Positions 48,915-59,074 of a DNA stretch of 64,000 bases are shown here, in pieces. This DNA comes from Dyella_B nitratireducens (GTDB lineage Bacteria; Pseudomonadota; Gammaproteobacteria; Xanthomonadales; Rhodanobacteraceae). Below the pieces are notes generated by a model. That model worked only from the letters and a program-made list of their open reading frames with translations. It did not search any database and was not told the origin of the DNA. The DNA is taken from the NCBI RefSeq assembly GCF_049532905.1, contig NZ_CP064032.1, positions 3,224,001 through 3,288,000 on the forward strand, given 5' to 3'. The position numbers were made by a program, and so were the translations under genes. Position 1 is the stretch's first letter. Each line of letters opens with the position of its first letter.

Positions 48915-50701
48915 CGGAAGTCCTCCACCAGGCGCACCGCCAATTCTTGCGGCGAACCGGAAAAGCTGGCCAGGCGTTCGGCCATCACGCCGTTGACCAT
49001 GTCTGTGTAGTGATCGCTGGTGGAAGCTTCCACCCATACCTCTCCGCCGCGATCGTGGATAGCTTGCGCACCGGCCACGGCGTCGGTGGCCTGGCCGGCG
49101 AATACGATGGCGAGCGCATCGCGCCCGAACACGTTCGCAGCCATGGTGAAACTGCTGTCGATGGATGGCGATTGCCCACCGGCATCGTCATTGGCGGCAT
49201 TGAGTTCGACACGGCCGTCGCGAGTGATGCGCACTTGTTGCCCGCGTGGCACCACTACCACGTCGCCATGGCGCACGCGCATGCCGACCGCAGCCACCTT
49301 GACCGGCAGCGTGCAGCGGGTCGCCAGCGAAGCGACGAGCTGTTCGAGCGCATCCTGGGTGTGATGTTGGGTGAGCAGGATCGGCAGCTTCAAATCGCCC
49401 GGCAGCGCGGCGAGGAAAGCGCCTAGCGAAGCACCGCTGTCACGTGCCGCACCCAGCACCAGCAAATGCGCGAAGGCAGTATCCAGTTCATGCAGGTGCG
49501 ATTCGAACGGCTGGTAGTCATCCTTGGGCGCGATGGCGTCTTCCATCGCCACCAGCTCCAGACTCATGCCGGGTTCGACCGGGGAATCTTCGTCCAGAAA
49601 TTCCACATCAGGCGCCAGGAACTCGGCAGCGCTGACTTTCTCCACGGCGAACGATGATTTGTCGCCCGACGGTGGTTGGGCCGCGGCGTGATCGTCCTCT
49701 TCCACGAAGCCCCATTCCGGCGCAGAAGGTGTTTGCTGGGCGAGCGTCGCTTTTTCAATCACCGGCGGGGTGAATTCTTGATCGACCGCGGCCAGCGACA
49801 GGTGATCGAGATTGATGTTGAAGGCCGGCGCTTCCATGCGCGCCGGTGCGGGCACAGGCGCAGGTTCGGGGGCCGGCGCGAAGCCGGCCGCCGTCGGAAT
49901 GTGCTCATGCTGCCCGGGTGCGATGTGATCGTCGTCCTGCCAGCCGAAATCGCCGTCGTGCAACGGCGGGAGTTCGTCTTCCGCGTTGAACTTCAGCGAG
50001 CCGAATTCGCTTTCAGGCGCATGTTCGACGGTTTCGCCCTTTGCCAGCAGCGCTTCCAGTTCGTCCGCCAGGGTTTCGGACATTTCGGCTTGAATCGGTG
50101 TCTCGTCGTGCTGCTGCAGCGCGTCGGCAAGCGACGTTTGCGCCGGTGCCACGACGTCGGGCTCTGGCGCAGGTACGGATTCAAGCTCCGGTTCCGGTTG
50201 CCACGCCAATGCCGGTTCGGGTTCCAGTTCGGCTGCCAAGGCGGGAGCGGGAGCTGGCTCTGGTTCGACCAACACGGCAGGCTCAGCCTGCGGTTCGGGC
50301 TGAATCGGCGCAGCGGGTGGTGGCACTACCGGCTGTGCGTTCTCGGGACGCGGCGGATCGATGATGTCTATGTTGAGCGTCTTGGCTGCCAGGTGGCGCG
50401 CCCAGCGCGCGCGATCCCAACCGTCCAGGCCGCGGCTGGCCTGGGCGTCGTTGAACACCACGGGAATATCGCCGGCAGCGACCAGTTCGTAGATCAGGTC
50501 GAGCGCGGTGTCGTCCACCGAGTCGTCCAGATTCACGACCAGCACGTTCACGCCGGCCTGGCGCAGTTGGGCCACGTTAAAGCTGCTTACCGGGCCTTCG
50601 TGCGCAATTCGAGCGCCGTGCTCGGAGAGTGCGGTGCGCAGATGACTACCCAACTCTACGTCATCGAACAGCAGCGCAACCGCGACAACCTTCTCACTCA
50701 T
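48911..50701 (-). CDS. chpB: CheB-like ChpB with substituted catalytic serine
   Basis: Protein of 596 residues. Residues 1-110 look like a receiver remnant (VVAVALLFDDVELGSHLRTAL) without a clear acceptor site; 115-400 is a Pro/Ala/Glu-rich disordered linker; 410-596 is a CheB methylesterase fold. Aligned to E. coli CheB without gaps, the Ser of GASTGG is Ala419 (LGAARDSG), while His (LLTQHH) and Asp (GQATD) of the triad remain. It is therefore probably inactive as an esterase. Overlaps chpA and chpC at its ends. It may persist as a structural or interaction partner. Confidence 0.88.
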   Translation of the reverse strand: MSEKVVAVALLFDDVELGSHLRTALSEHGARIAHEGPVSSFNVAQLRQAGVNVLVVNLDDSVDDTALDLIYELVAAGDIPVVFNDAQASRGLDGWDRARWARHLAAKTLNIDIIDPPRPENAQPVVPPPAAPIQPEPQAEPAVLVEPEPAPAPALAAELEPEPALAWQPEPELESVPAPEPDVVAPAQTSLADALQQHDETPIQAEMSETLADELEALLAKGETVEHAPESEFGSLKFNAEDELPPLHDGDFGWQDDDHIAPGQHEHIPTAAGFAPAPEPAPVPAPARMEAPAFNINLDHLSLAAVDQEFTPPVIEKATLAQQTPSAPEWGFVEEDDHAAAQPPSGDKSSFAVEKVSAAEFLAPDVEFLDEDSPVEPGMSLELVAMEDAIAPKDDYQPFESHLHELDTAFAHLLVLGAARDSGASLGAFLAALPGDLKLPILLTQHHTQDALEQLVASLATRCTLPVKVAAVGMRVRHGDVVVVPRGQQVRITRDGRVELNAANDDAGGQSPSIDSSFTMAANVFGRDALAIVFAGQATDAVAGAQAIHDRGGEVWVEASTSDHYTDMVNGVMAERLASFSGSPQELAVRLVEDFR

Positions 50702-53700
50702 TCACCGGCTCCTGCGCGTGTTGCTCCAGTACTTCGCTGATCTGCGCCAGCAATTCGGCTTCTTGATACGGCTTGCCGAGATAACGTTCCACGCCGATGT
50801 CGAAGGCACGCTGGCGATGCTTTTCGCCGGTACGCGAGGTGATCATGATGATCGGCACGTGGCGCAGGCGCGGATCGGCCTTCATCTGCGTCGCCAGCTC
50901 GTAGCCGTCCATACGCGGCATTTCGATGTCGAGCAGCATCAGGTTCGGCACGCGCTCGTGCAGTTTTTCCAGCGCGTCCAGACCGTCCTTCGCCGTTTCC
51001 ACTTCGTATTCGTGGCGTTCGAGCACGCGGCCGGTAACCTTGCGCATGGTGATCGAATCGTCGACCACCATCACCAGCGGACGTACCCGTACTTCTTCGA
51101 TCGCCGGGGCGGTAGTGGCGTATTCCACGCCTTCGGCCAAGCGCTGCTCGAGACGGGCCAGGCCATGACGCACCAGCGGTGCGAGGTCGAGAATCACCAG
51201 CACCGAGCCGTCGCCCATGATGGTGGCGCCGAGAATGCCGGGCACCGAACTCACCTGCGGACCGACCGACTTCACCACGATTTCGCGCGAGCCGATCACG
51301 GCGTCGACGCGGATCGCGGCGCGCAGTTCACCAGAACGGGTCAGCAGCAGCGGCAGCTGTTCTTCGTCACCGATACCTGGCACAAGACCAAGCAGCCCGG
51401 CCAGATCGTGGACGGCGTAATCCTCGCCGTTGTAATCGAACTGCGGATTGTCCTGCGCCAGGCGCTCCGCCAATTCATCCGGACTGATGCGCGCTACGCC
51501 CTGCACCGACGTCATCGGGATGGCAAAGGTGGATTCGCCGATGCGCACCAGAATCGCCTGTGTCACCGCGAGGGTGAACGGCAGGCGCAAGACGAAAGTG
51601 GTGCCCTCGCCCTGGCGTGATTCGATGGCGAGCGAGCCGCCCATTGCTTTGATCTCGCTGGCCACCACGTCCATGCCCACGCCGCGGCCGGCGAGCTGGG
51701 TCACGGTGCTGGCGGTGGAGAAGCCGGTCTGGGTGATCAGCGCAAGCAACTGGTCATCGAACAAGCGCGTATCCGGACGGATCAGCCCACGCTCGATCGC
51801 GCGCTTGCGGATCGCCTCGCGATCCAGGCCGCGGCCGTCGTCGCTGACACGGATCACCACCTCGGTGGCTTCGCGCGCCACGCGAATGCGTACCACGCCC
51901 TCTTCCGACTTGCCCGCCTTGCGGCGGTCGGCCGGCGTTTCGATACCGTGCGCCACGGCATTGCGCAGCATGTGCTCGAATGGCGCCTTGATGCGGTCGA
52001 GCAGGTTGCGATCCATTTCGCCGTGCGCGCCTTCCACATACAACTGTGCGCTCTTGCCTTCTTCCTGCGCGGCCTGACGCAGCGTGCGGCGCAGGTTCGG
52101 CACCATGGTGTCGAACGGCAGCATGCGCGTGCGCAGCAGACCTTCCTGCAGTTCCGAACTCACGCGCGACTGTTGGATCAGCAGCGTTTCGGCCTGACGG
52201 GTGAGTTCGTCCAGCATGCTCTGGATCGACACCAAGTCCGAGACCGATTCGGCCAGTGCACGCGAGTACTGCTGCAATTGCGAGAAGCGGTCGAGTTCCA
52301 GCGGATCGAACACGGCAAGGCCGGCGTCGCGATGTTCCCGCTGGAAGCGCGCGATGATCTGCGCTTCGGTTTCGATTTCGAGCATGCGCAGCTGGCTGCG
52401 CAGACGCGATACGGTCTGTTCGAGTTCGACCAGGTTGAAGCGGTAGGCCGACACCTGCTGTTCCAGGCGCGAGCGGTAGATCGCCACTTCACCGGCGTGA
52501 TTCACCAGGCTGTCGAGCAGTTCGGCGCGAACGCGGATCTGTTCCTGCGCGGTGCGGCCGGCATCGTCAGGATGCGATTCGTCTTCGGCAGGCAGCAGCG
52601 AGGGCAGTTCGTCTGCGCTTATCGACGGAACCGGAGCAGGCGCCAGCACCGCCGCGACGGGCGCGGGTGCTTCAGCCACAGGCGCCGCAGGCTCCTGCGG
52701 GTCGCCCTGCAAGCGCGCGATCATCGCGTGCGGATACGCAATGGCCTTGCCTTGCGAAACGCGCTGCACGAGACCGTGCATTTCGTCGAACGCGGCCTCG
52801 AGCGTGCCGATCAGCGGCACCGTCTTGTGCGGATCGATGCCGTGCGAATGCTCCAGCAAGCTTTCCAGCGCGTGGCTGAGGTCACCCACGGGTGTCACGC
52901 CCGCGATACGTGCACCGCCCTTGAGGGTGTGCAGCGCGCGCAACAGGCCCGCCATATGCGACACATCGGCCGGCTCGGCATGCCACTTCGCCAGCGTGCT
53001 GTCGGCGTCATCGAGAATTTCGCGCGCTTCTTCGCTGAAGATTTCCAGCAAGTCCGGATCGATATGGTTGAAGCTCATCAGCTCGCCGGCCGGTACGCGC
53101 TCCGCCGGCCGAGCTTCGATCGTTTCGTGCGGCTGCGGCGCTTCCGCCACCACCGGTTCTTCGTGTTCTTCGGGCTGCAGTGCCTGGACAACCGGCTCGG
53201 CAACGGGTTCTTCGTGTTGCGGCACCTCAGCGACCGGTTCGACAACCGGCTCCTCGTGGTGCAGTAGCTCAGCGACCGGTTCTTCGTGATGCGGGGCTTC
53301 CGCCATCGGTTCTTCAACCGGCGGCGCGGCGGCGTGCTCGATGTCGTGTTCGACCACTTCCGGCTCAGCCATAGGCTCGGCGTCGAGCACCGGCTCGTCG
53401 ACGAATGCATGCACGAGTTCCTCGTGCGAGGGTTGCACAAGAGCAGTCTCGTCGATCAGCTCGTTGGCCGCTTCATGGCCGACATCCAGATGATGTTCGA
53501 CCGGCGCCGGTTCTTCGGCCACCGGCTCGATCACTGCATGTTCCGGTTCGATGGCTTCGAGGCTGGCGAGCAGTTCCGCGAATTCGGCATCTTCGGCGCT
53601 GGGCTCGGGTTCGCGATGATGCTGTGCTGGTTCCGCCTCGGACGGTTCCTCGGCAGCCAGCGATTCGAGCAGTTCGGCGGTGTAATCCTCGTCCGCGGCG

Positions 53701-56700
53701 ACCGGCATCTCGGTCGGCTGTTCCACGGCAACCGGCGCCTGTTCTTCTTCGTGCCCGGCGGGCGCAGCCACCGGAGCCGGCGGCTCGATCGGCTCGAACG
53801 ACACCGGTTCAACCGCATGCGGTTCGAACACCACGTGCGCCATCTGCGGTTCGGGCTGATGGTCACGCAGTTCGGTGAGGCGCGCGATGATGGCTGACGC
53901 ATCCGGCAACTGCGGATGCGGCGCGTCGAACTGTGCCATCACCTCGTCGACCACGTCGGCACTCTGACGCAACAGGCGCACGCCTTCGCCAGACAGCGGT
54001 TCGCCGGCTGCACGCAGACGCTTGAGCAAACTTTCCAGTGGCGACAACAGTTGGATCAGCAGTGGAATGTCGACCATGGCAATGGCGCCATGGAGTGTGT
54101 GCACGGCGCGCAGGAGACCGTCCTCGACCGGGATGTCGCCCTGGGCGAACGTCACCGCATTGCGGATGGTCTGCAGGTACTGCGCCACTTCGCTGCGCAG
54201 GATTTCCAATAGCACCGGATCGACCGGCGGCAGCACCGGCGCTTCGATCGCTTCAGGCGCTGGCGCGAGCGTTTCGAACGGAAGCGCAGTGGCAGCCGAA
54301 TGATCGGTATGCGTGGCGGTGGGAATCGTTTCAGCCGACACACGTGGCACGCGGCGACGTACCACGCGGCGCACCGTCTGCGTGCCACTGGTCGCGAACT
54401 GTTCCGCGGTGGCCTGTTCGCCGGCGGCAAGATGATCAGCCGCCTGCATGATGCCGGTGAGCGGCACCGTGGGCACGGTGCCGTCTTTCAACATCGAGTA
54501 CAGCTGCGGCAGCGCTTCGATGGCATGGCCGATCAGCGTCTGCACACCGGCGTGCGGCTGGACCGTGCCATCCAGCACGCGGTTGAGCATGTTCTCGACG
54601 CGCCACGCGAATTCGCCCAGCACCGCGGCGCCGACCAGGCGGCCGGAGCCCTTGAGCGTGTGGAACGAACGGCGGATCGGGGTGAGCTCCACAAGCTGCG
54701 TGGGATCGATCATCCACGCCTGCTGCGCATGGCGCAGGTTGTTGATCTCTTCCTGCATTTCTTCCAGGAAGATGTCGCGGATGTCGTCGTCGATGCCTTC
54801 GGTGCTGGCCTGGAAGCCGGCATTGGCAGCCAACGGATCGATGCCGGATACCTGCTCTTCGACTTCCTCTTCGATCTCGATCCAGTCGTCGCCTTCGTCG
54901 ACCACTGGCGCGTGGATGTGCGATTCGGTTTCGACCAAATGCAGGCCGGTGAGGTCGTGTGCCATCGGCGCGGGTGTTTCGCTGCTGCCGATGAAGAGCG
55001 CGCTGGCATCTTCGCCGTGCGCGACGGAGACCGATTCGCTGAGTGCGGGTTCGCTGTGCACCGGTGCCGGCGCGAACGCTTCCACTGGCGCGGGTGCCGG
55101 GGCAGCCGCTTCGCGCACCGTCTCCGGCGCTGCTTTGGGCAGCGGCGGCGGCCAGTAGCCCAATCCACCCAGGCTGTGTTCGGCGACGTCCAACACGTGG
55201 TCGAGACCGCCGCGGTGTTCGCGTGCGGCTTCCAGGTAATACTCCAGTGCGGCCAACGCGTCGGCGAGCTGATCCATCTGCGCGCTGCTGGGAATGCGCT
55301 TGTCGATGCACAGTTCGTTGCCGATAAAGCGGCCCACGCCTTCGGCGATCTGCGCCGAGCGCGGCGAGGACAGCATGCGCATGGCGCCTGCCACTTCGTC
55401 CATCAACGCCGGCATGCCGTCGAGCTGTTCGTGCTGCCAACCGGATTCGACGAAGGCGACGATGCCGTTCTTCACCTTGCCGGTGTTGCCGACGGCTTCG
55501 CTCATCAGCGTGGCGAGAATGTGCCGTGCCTCGCTGCGCGGCAGCATCGCCACCTTGTGTTCTTCTTCCGGCGGCGTTTCCGCACCGAGGCTTTCGATGT
55601 GGTCGTCCAGCGAGGCTTCCACATAGAGCAGCGCGCCGGCCACGTCGAGCAGCGATTCCTCGTCGGGGCTGCGCAGACGGTTGGCGACTTCTTCCAGCAC
55701 GCGGCGTTGTTCGTTCACCACACGGCGCGGCACGTTGAGTGCAAGCATGCCGAGCGTGTCACCGACGCGTTCCAGCACTTCGGCTTGGGCGCCGAGCTGG
55801 GCCGGATCGGCATCGTTCTGGCGCAGGAACAGGTCGAGCGCTTCCTTCACGCGCAGCAGGTCGTCCTTCAGTGCGCGAGCAACGGAATCAAGCAAAGCGC
55901 GGTTGTGGCCAGCCATCGAACCGCGCGCATGCTCGACCTCGGTGGCGTCGGGCATCAGGCTGTCGAGGTTGTACGTCTGCACCAGCTGGTGCATCTGCGG
56001 GCTGCGCTGCTTGGCCTGCGCGACGATGTAGAGCAGCTTGCGCGCCAGATCGTCCGCATCACCGCCCTGCAGACCGTCTTCGCCTTGTTCGATCAACTGG
56101 CGGATGCTGCGGTCGACCTTGCCGATCAGCTGGCGCACGTCGGCGGCTTGCGCCTTGAGCATGCCCTGGTCGAGACCTTCCAACACGCCGGCGGTGATCC
56201 ACCACAAGCGGCGGCCATGGATGGTGCTGCAACGCGCAGCGATCGCCAGGAGCGAATTGCGCATGCCGGACAATTGCTGCGAACCGCCCTGTCCACGGAA
56301 CCAGGCCAGCAGTTGCTGCTGGAAGCGCAGGCGCAGTTCGTTGACTTCGCTCTTGCGGCGCTGGGCGTCGACGGGAATGGCGGCGGCCGGCGCCTGTGCG
56401 GGCAGCGCCGCTTCCAGGTTGGGCGTGAACAACGCCGCTTCGCTCAGCGCTTCCTGTTCGCGGCTGGCACGCAGTTCGTTGAGCAGCGGCAACAGCACCA
56501 CCGGTACGTCGCGGTGGCCGCTGGACAGACGCTCCAGGTAATCGGGCAGCTGCATCAGGCCGCGCATCAGCGCGGCATAGGCATCTTCGCGATTGCGGAT
56601 GTGGTCTTCGAGCAGCGAGATGGCGAGTGTTTCCATCTCTTCGGCGACCATCGCGGCGCCGTACAGCTCGACCATGCGCAAGGTACCCTGCACCTGATGC

Positions 56701-56849
56701 AGGTTGTCGGCGCAGCCGCGCATGACGTCGCGCTCGCCGGGATTGTCCACGTAGGACTCTAGCGCCTGTCGCGCGAGCGCAAGCGTCTCGTCAAGCTCGG
56801 GCTTGACCCACTGGAGCGTGGTGAAATCGATGTGGTCTTGAAGTCTCAT
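50694..56849 (-). CDS. chpA: Hybrid chemosensory histidine kinase of the Pil-Chp system
   Basis: Giant CheA-type kinase of 2051 residues controlling type IV pilus motility. Hpt-type His residues: H51 (HQVQGTL), H730 (SFHTLKGSG), H917 (AVHTLHGAI) and H1307 (ALHTLKGGA). Long Pro/Glu/Val-rich linkers join them (about 1030-1230 has repeated HEEPVAE-like units). The kinase core follows: dimerisation helices (about 1430-1600), ATPase with HMLRNAVAHGIE and DDGRGLD (about 1625-1680), CheW-like domain (about 1750-1890), and a C-terminal receiver with Asp1974 (LLDIEMPRMDG). Shorter than Pseudomonas ChpA (about 2470), with fewer phosphotransfer modules. pilK is absent between it and pilJ. Confidence 0.95.
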   Translation of the reverse strand: MRLQDHIDFTTLQWVKPELDETLALARQALESYVDNPGERDVMRGCADNLHQVQGTLRMVELYGAAMVAEEMETLAISLLEDHIRNREDAYAALMRGLMQLPDYLERLSSGHRDVPVVLLPLLNELRASREQEALSEAALFTPNLEAALPAQAPAAAIPVDAQRRKSEVNELRLRFQQQLLAWFRGQGGSQQLSGMRNSLLAIAARCSTIHGRRLWWITAGVLEGLDQGMLKAQAADVRQLIGKVDRSIRQLIEQGEDGLQGGDADDLARKLLYIVAQAKQRSPQMHQLVQTYNLDSLMPDATEVEHARGSMAGHNRALLDSVARALKDDLLRVKEALDLFLRQNDADPAQLGAQAEVLERVGDTLGMLALNVPRRVVNEQRRVLEEVANRLRSPDEESLLDVAGALLYVEASLDDHIESLGAETPPEEEHKVAMLPRSEARHILATLMSEAVGNTGKVKNGIVAFVESGWQHEQLDGMPALMDEVAGAMRMLSSPRSAQIAEGVGRFIGNELCIDKRIPSSAQMDQLADALAALEYYLEAAREHRGGLDHVLDVAEHSLGGLGYWPPPLPKAAPETVREAAAPAPAPVEAFAPAPVHSEPALSESVSVAHGEDASALFIGSSETPAPMAHDLTGLHLVETESHIHAPVVDEGDDWIEIEEEVEEQVSGIDPLAANAGFQASTEGIDDDIRDIFLEEMQEEINNLRHAQQAWMIDPTQLVELTPIRRSFHTLKGSGRLVGAAVLGEFAWRVENMLNRVLDGTVQPHAGVQTLIGHAIEALPQLYSMLKDGTVPTVPLTGIMQAADHLAAGEQATAEQFATSGTQTVRRVVRRRVPRVSAETIPTATHTDHSAATALPFETLAPAPEAIEAPVLPPVDPVLLEILRSEVAQYLQTIRNAVTFAQGDIPVEDGLLRAVHTLHGAIAMVDIPLLIQLLSPLESLLKRLRAAGEPLSGEGVRLLRQSADVVDEVMAQFDAPHPQLPDASAIIARLTELRDHQPEPQMAHVVFEPHAVEPVSFEPIEPPAPVAAPAGHEEEQAPVAVEQPTEMPVAADEDYTAELLESLAAEEPSEAEPAQHHREPEPSAEDAEFAELLASLEAIEPEHAVIEPVAEEPAPVEHHLDVGHEAANELIDETALVQPSHEELVHAFVDEPVLDAEPMAEPEVVEHDIEHAAAPPVEEPMAEAPHHEEPVAELLHHEEPVVEPVAEVPQHEEPVAEPVVQALQPEEHEEPVVAEAPQPHETIEARPAERVPAGELMSFNHIDPDLLEIFSEEAREILDDADSTLAKWHAEPADVSHMAGLLRALHTLKGGARIAGVTPVGDLSHALESLLEHSHGIDPHKTVPLIGTLEAAFDEMHGLVQRVSQGKAIAYPHAMIARLQGDPQEPAAPVAEAPAPVAAVLAPAPVPSISADELPSLLPAEDESHPDDAGRTAQEQIRVRAELLDSLVNHAGEVAIYRSRLEQQVSAYRFNLVELEQTVSRLRSQLRMLEIETEAQIIARFQREHRDAGLAVFDPLELDRFSQLQQYSRALAESVSDLVSIQSMLDELTRQAETLLIQQSRVSSELQEGLLRTRMLPFDTMVPNLRRTLRQAAQEEGKSAQLYVEGAHGEMDRNLLDRIKAPFEHMLRNAVAHGIETPADRRKAGKSEEGVVRIRVAREATEVVIRVSDDGRGLDREAIRKRAIERGLIRPDTRLFDDQLLALITQTGFSTASTVTQLAGRGVGMDVVASEIKAMGGSLAIESRQGEGTTFVLRLPFTLAVTQAILVRIGESTFAIPMTSVQGVARISPDELAERLAQDNPQFDYNGEDYAVHDLAGLLGLVPGIGDEEQLPLLLTRSGELRAAIRVDAVIGSREIVVKSVGPQVSSVPGILGATIMGDGSVLVILDLAPLVRHGLARLEQRLAEGVEYATTAPAIEEVRVRPLVMVVDDSITMRKVTGRVLERHEYEVETAKDGLDALEKLHERVPNLMLLDIEMPRMDGYELATQMKADPRLRHVPIIMITSRTGEKHRQRAFDIGVERYLGKPYQEAELLAQISEVLEQHAQEPVNE

Positions 56850-56929
56850 ACGCCCCCCTCAGCGGCTGCGCTCTTGGCGCTAGACACAACCGTCGAGGTT
56901 GCCCTCTCGTGAATGTCCAATAACACCTA

Positions 56930-58963
56930 TCAACCCGGCAACTTGAAGTGCGCCACCGAACGGCGCAGATCGCTTGCCAGTTGCGCCAGGTAACCAATCG
57001 ATTCCGCCGTCTGGCTTGCGCCTTGCGACGTCTGCGAGGTGATTTCCTGAATCGCGTTCATGGATTGCGAAATATCCGTCGCGGCGATCGACTGCTGACG
57101 CGCCGCGGCGGAGATGTTTTGAATCAGTGCGGACAAGTCGTGCGATACGCGCTCGATGTCGCCCAGTGCGCTGCCGGCATCCTCGGCCTTGCGGGCACCG
57201 GCCACCACTTCCGCGGTGGTCTGCTCCATAGAATTGACGGCTTCATTGGTGTCGGACTGAATCGTCTGCACCAATGTTTCGATTCGCTTCGTCGCGCTCG
57301 CGGAGCGTTCCGCGAGGCGCTGCACTTCGTCCGCCACCACCGCGAAGCCGCGGCCCGCTTCACCCGCCGAGGCCGCCTGGATGGCCGCGTTCAAGGCGAG
57401 GATGTTGGTCTGCTCGGCAATGTCGTTAATCAGTTCCACGATGGAGCCGATTTCTTGCGAGGATTCACCCAGTCGCTTAATACGCTTGGACGTTTCCTGG
57501 ATCTGGTCGCGGATCGAGTCCATGCCCGAGATCGTTTCGCGCACCACTTCCGCGCCGCGCGAGGCGATTTGCACCGAGCGTTCGGCCACGTCGGCCGATT
57601 CGGCGGAGTTCTTGGACACATCGTCCATCGAGCTTGCGATCTGGTTGATCGCGGTGGTCGCCGTGCTGATGCGATGTGCCTGGGCCTTCGCGGCGTCGGC
57701 CAGGTGGCGTGCAGTGGTCTGCGTTTCCTGCGCCGAGGACGACACCTGCTCGGAGGTTTCGTTAATCGTCGTCACCAGGGTGCGCAACTCGTCGATAGCG
57801 TAGTTCACCGAGTCGGCGATCGCGCCCGTGATGTCTTCGGACACGGTGGTCTTTACCGTCAAGTCACCTTCGGCGAGCGAACCCATTTCGTCCAGCAGGC
57901 GCATGATGGCCTCCTGGTTGCGCTGGTTGAGCTCGGTACTTTCGCGGAAGCGGCGGCGCTGGTCGGTCACCAGCTGGAACACCAGCAACACGGCGAAGGC
58001 CACGGCACCACCCGCGCCGATCACGCCCCACCAGACGTTCGGGAACAGGCGGCGCACCGGCAACTGGCCGATCTGCTCGGCCAGGTCGTTCGCGCGCAGC
58101 AGTACGTTCTGCGAGTCCAGCGAAGCCTGGTTGCCGGCGCTCTTCACTTCGGCCAGGTTGTTGGCGGCGGCGGCGAGTTTGGAAACCGGATCGCTCAGCT
58201 TGCTCCAGTCACCCTGCATCTCCGAAAGGATCTTGCGTGCATTGGCGTCGCCCAACTGCTGCACGCCCATGCTCTGGTTGCCTTGCAAAAGGCCGGTGAG
58301 CACTTCGCTGTAGTTCTGCGCGTCGCGCGACAGGCCGTCGGCGGACGCCTGCGCCGATTCGCCACCCTGCAACACTTCCTGCACACGGCGGATGATGCGG
58401 TCAGCCGTCAACATCTGGCGCGAGGCGCCCAGCATTTCATCGGCACTGGTGCCTTTGCGCTGCTGCAGGATGTTGACCACCTGCTCCATGTTGGAGTTGA
58501 GCAGCGGCAACTGCTTGGAAAGGTCATCGGCGCGCTGCGTCGAATCGAGCACGACCGCCTTGTTGGAAAGGATCTTGCCGATGTCGCCATCGAGCTGTTT
58601 CCAGGCGTCGGCCAGCTTGCTGACCGAACGGCCGGTGGGCGTGGCGTTCTGGTCGGCATAGGGCTTCATGCCGGTCTTGGTGTCGCCGTTGACCAGGTGC
58701 TGCACGGCCGAGTCGATGGTGTCACGCGCGTTCTCAAGCTCCGCGAACGAATCCGAGTTACCGCCGGAAGCTTCCAGCGCGTACTTGGCCGTCTGCTGCG
58801 ACAACACCTGGATCTGCGTGGTCAGCGCGCTCGCCAGGCGGTCTTCGCCGTTCTTGAGGTTGAGTAATACGAAGTCGACGGCCGCAAAGCCGATCGAAAC
58901 CACCAGCAAGATGATCAGGATGGTGTATCCCTGTTCCTTGCCGACGCCCCCTGTAGTGCTCAT
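56930..58963 (-). CDS. pilJ: Type IV pilus chemoreceptor PilJ
   Basis: Membrane receptor of 677 residues: helix at about 12-32, periplasmic PilJ-type domain (about 35-300), second helix (about 310-335), HAMP, then signalling coiled coil with IAEQTNILALNAAIQAASAGEAGRGFAVVADEVQ. The tip has AAIQAASAGE where standard receptors have AAIEAARAGE, as is known for PilJ. In Pseudomonas PilJ senses surface contact through pilin. ATG 58963 follows GAGG by about seven bases; an earlier in-frame codon would add 17 residues. Confidence 0.95.
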   Translation of the reverse strand: MSTTGGVGKEQGYTILIILLVVSIGFAAVDFVLLNLKNGEDRLASALTTQIQVLSQQTAKYALEASGGNSDSFAELENARDTIDSAVQHLVNGDTKTGMKPYADQNATPTGRSVSKLADAWKQLDGDIGKILSNKAVVLDSTQRADDLSKQLPLLNSNMEQVVNILQQRKGTSADEMLGASRQMLTADRIIRRVQEVLQGGESAQASADGLSRDAQNYSEVLTGLLQGNQSMGVQQLGDANARKILSEMQGDWSKLSDPVSKLAAAANNLAEVKSAGNQASLDSQNVLLRANDLAEQIGQLPVRRLFPNVWWGVIGAGGAVAFAVLLVFQLVTDQRRRFRESTELNQRNQEAIMRLLDEMGSLAEGDLTVKTTVSEDITGAIADSVNYAIDELRTLVTTINETSEQVSSSAQETQTTARHLADAAKAQAHRISTATTAINQIASSMDDVSKNSAESADVAERSVQIASRGAEVVRETISGMDSIRDQIQETSKRIKRLGESSQEIGSIVELINDIAEQTNILALNAAIQAASAGEAGRGFAVVADEVQRLAERSASATKRIETLVQTIQSDTNEAVNSMEQTTAEVVAGARKAEDAGSALGDIERVSHDLSALIQNISAAARQQSIAATDISQSMNAIQEITSQTSQGASQTAESIGYLAQLASDLRRSVAHFKLPG

Positions 58964-59074
58964 GCTCTTCACCTCATCCGTTACTGCACCCGGCACGCCT
59001 AACGTGTCGGTCAAGAATTTCCGAAGCCCTTGCCCCTGCTCCGGTCGCCACTTGCGCCGGCCAGCCGCACGCCA

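Noticed and set aside
54300..56762. 820-residue open frame on the plus strand opposite chpA
   Set aside because: Shadow of a high-GC gene; composition is Arg/Ala/Gln-rich without domain character, and chpA is unmistakable. The same applies to long frames opposite thrS (12776-13843), pilJ (56948-58867), chpB (49676-50740) and uvrB (19880-21163).
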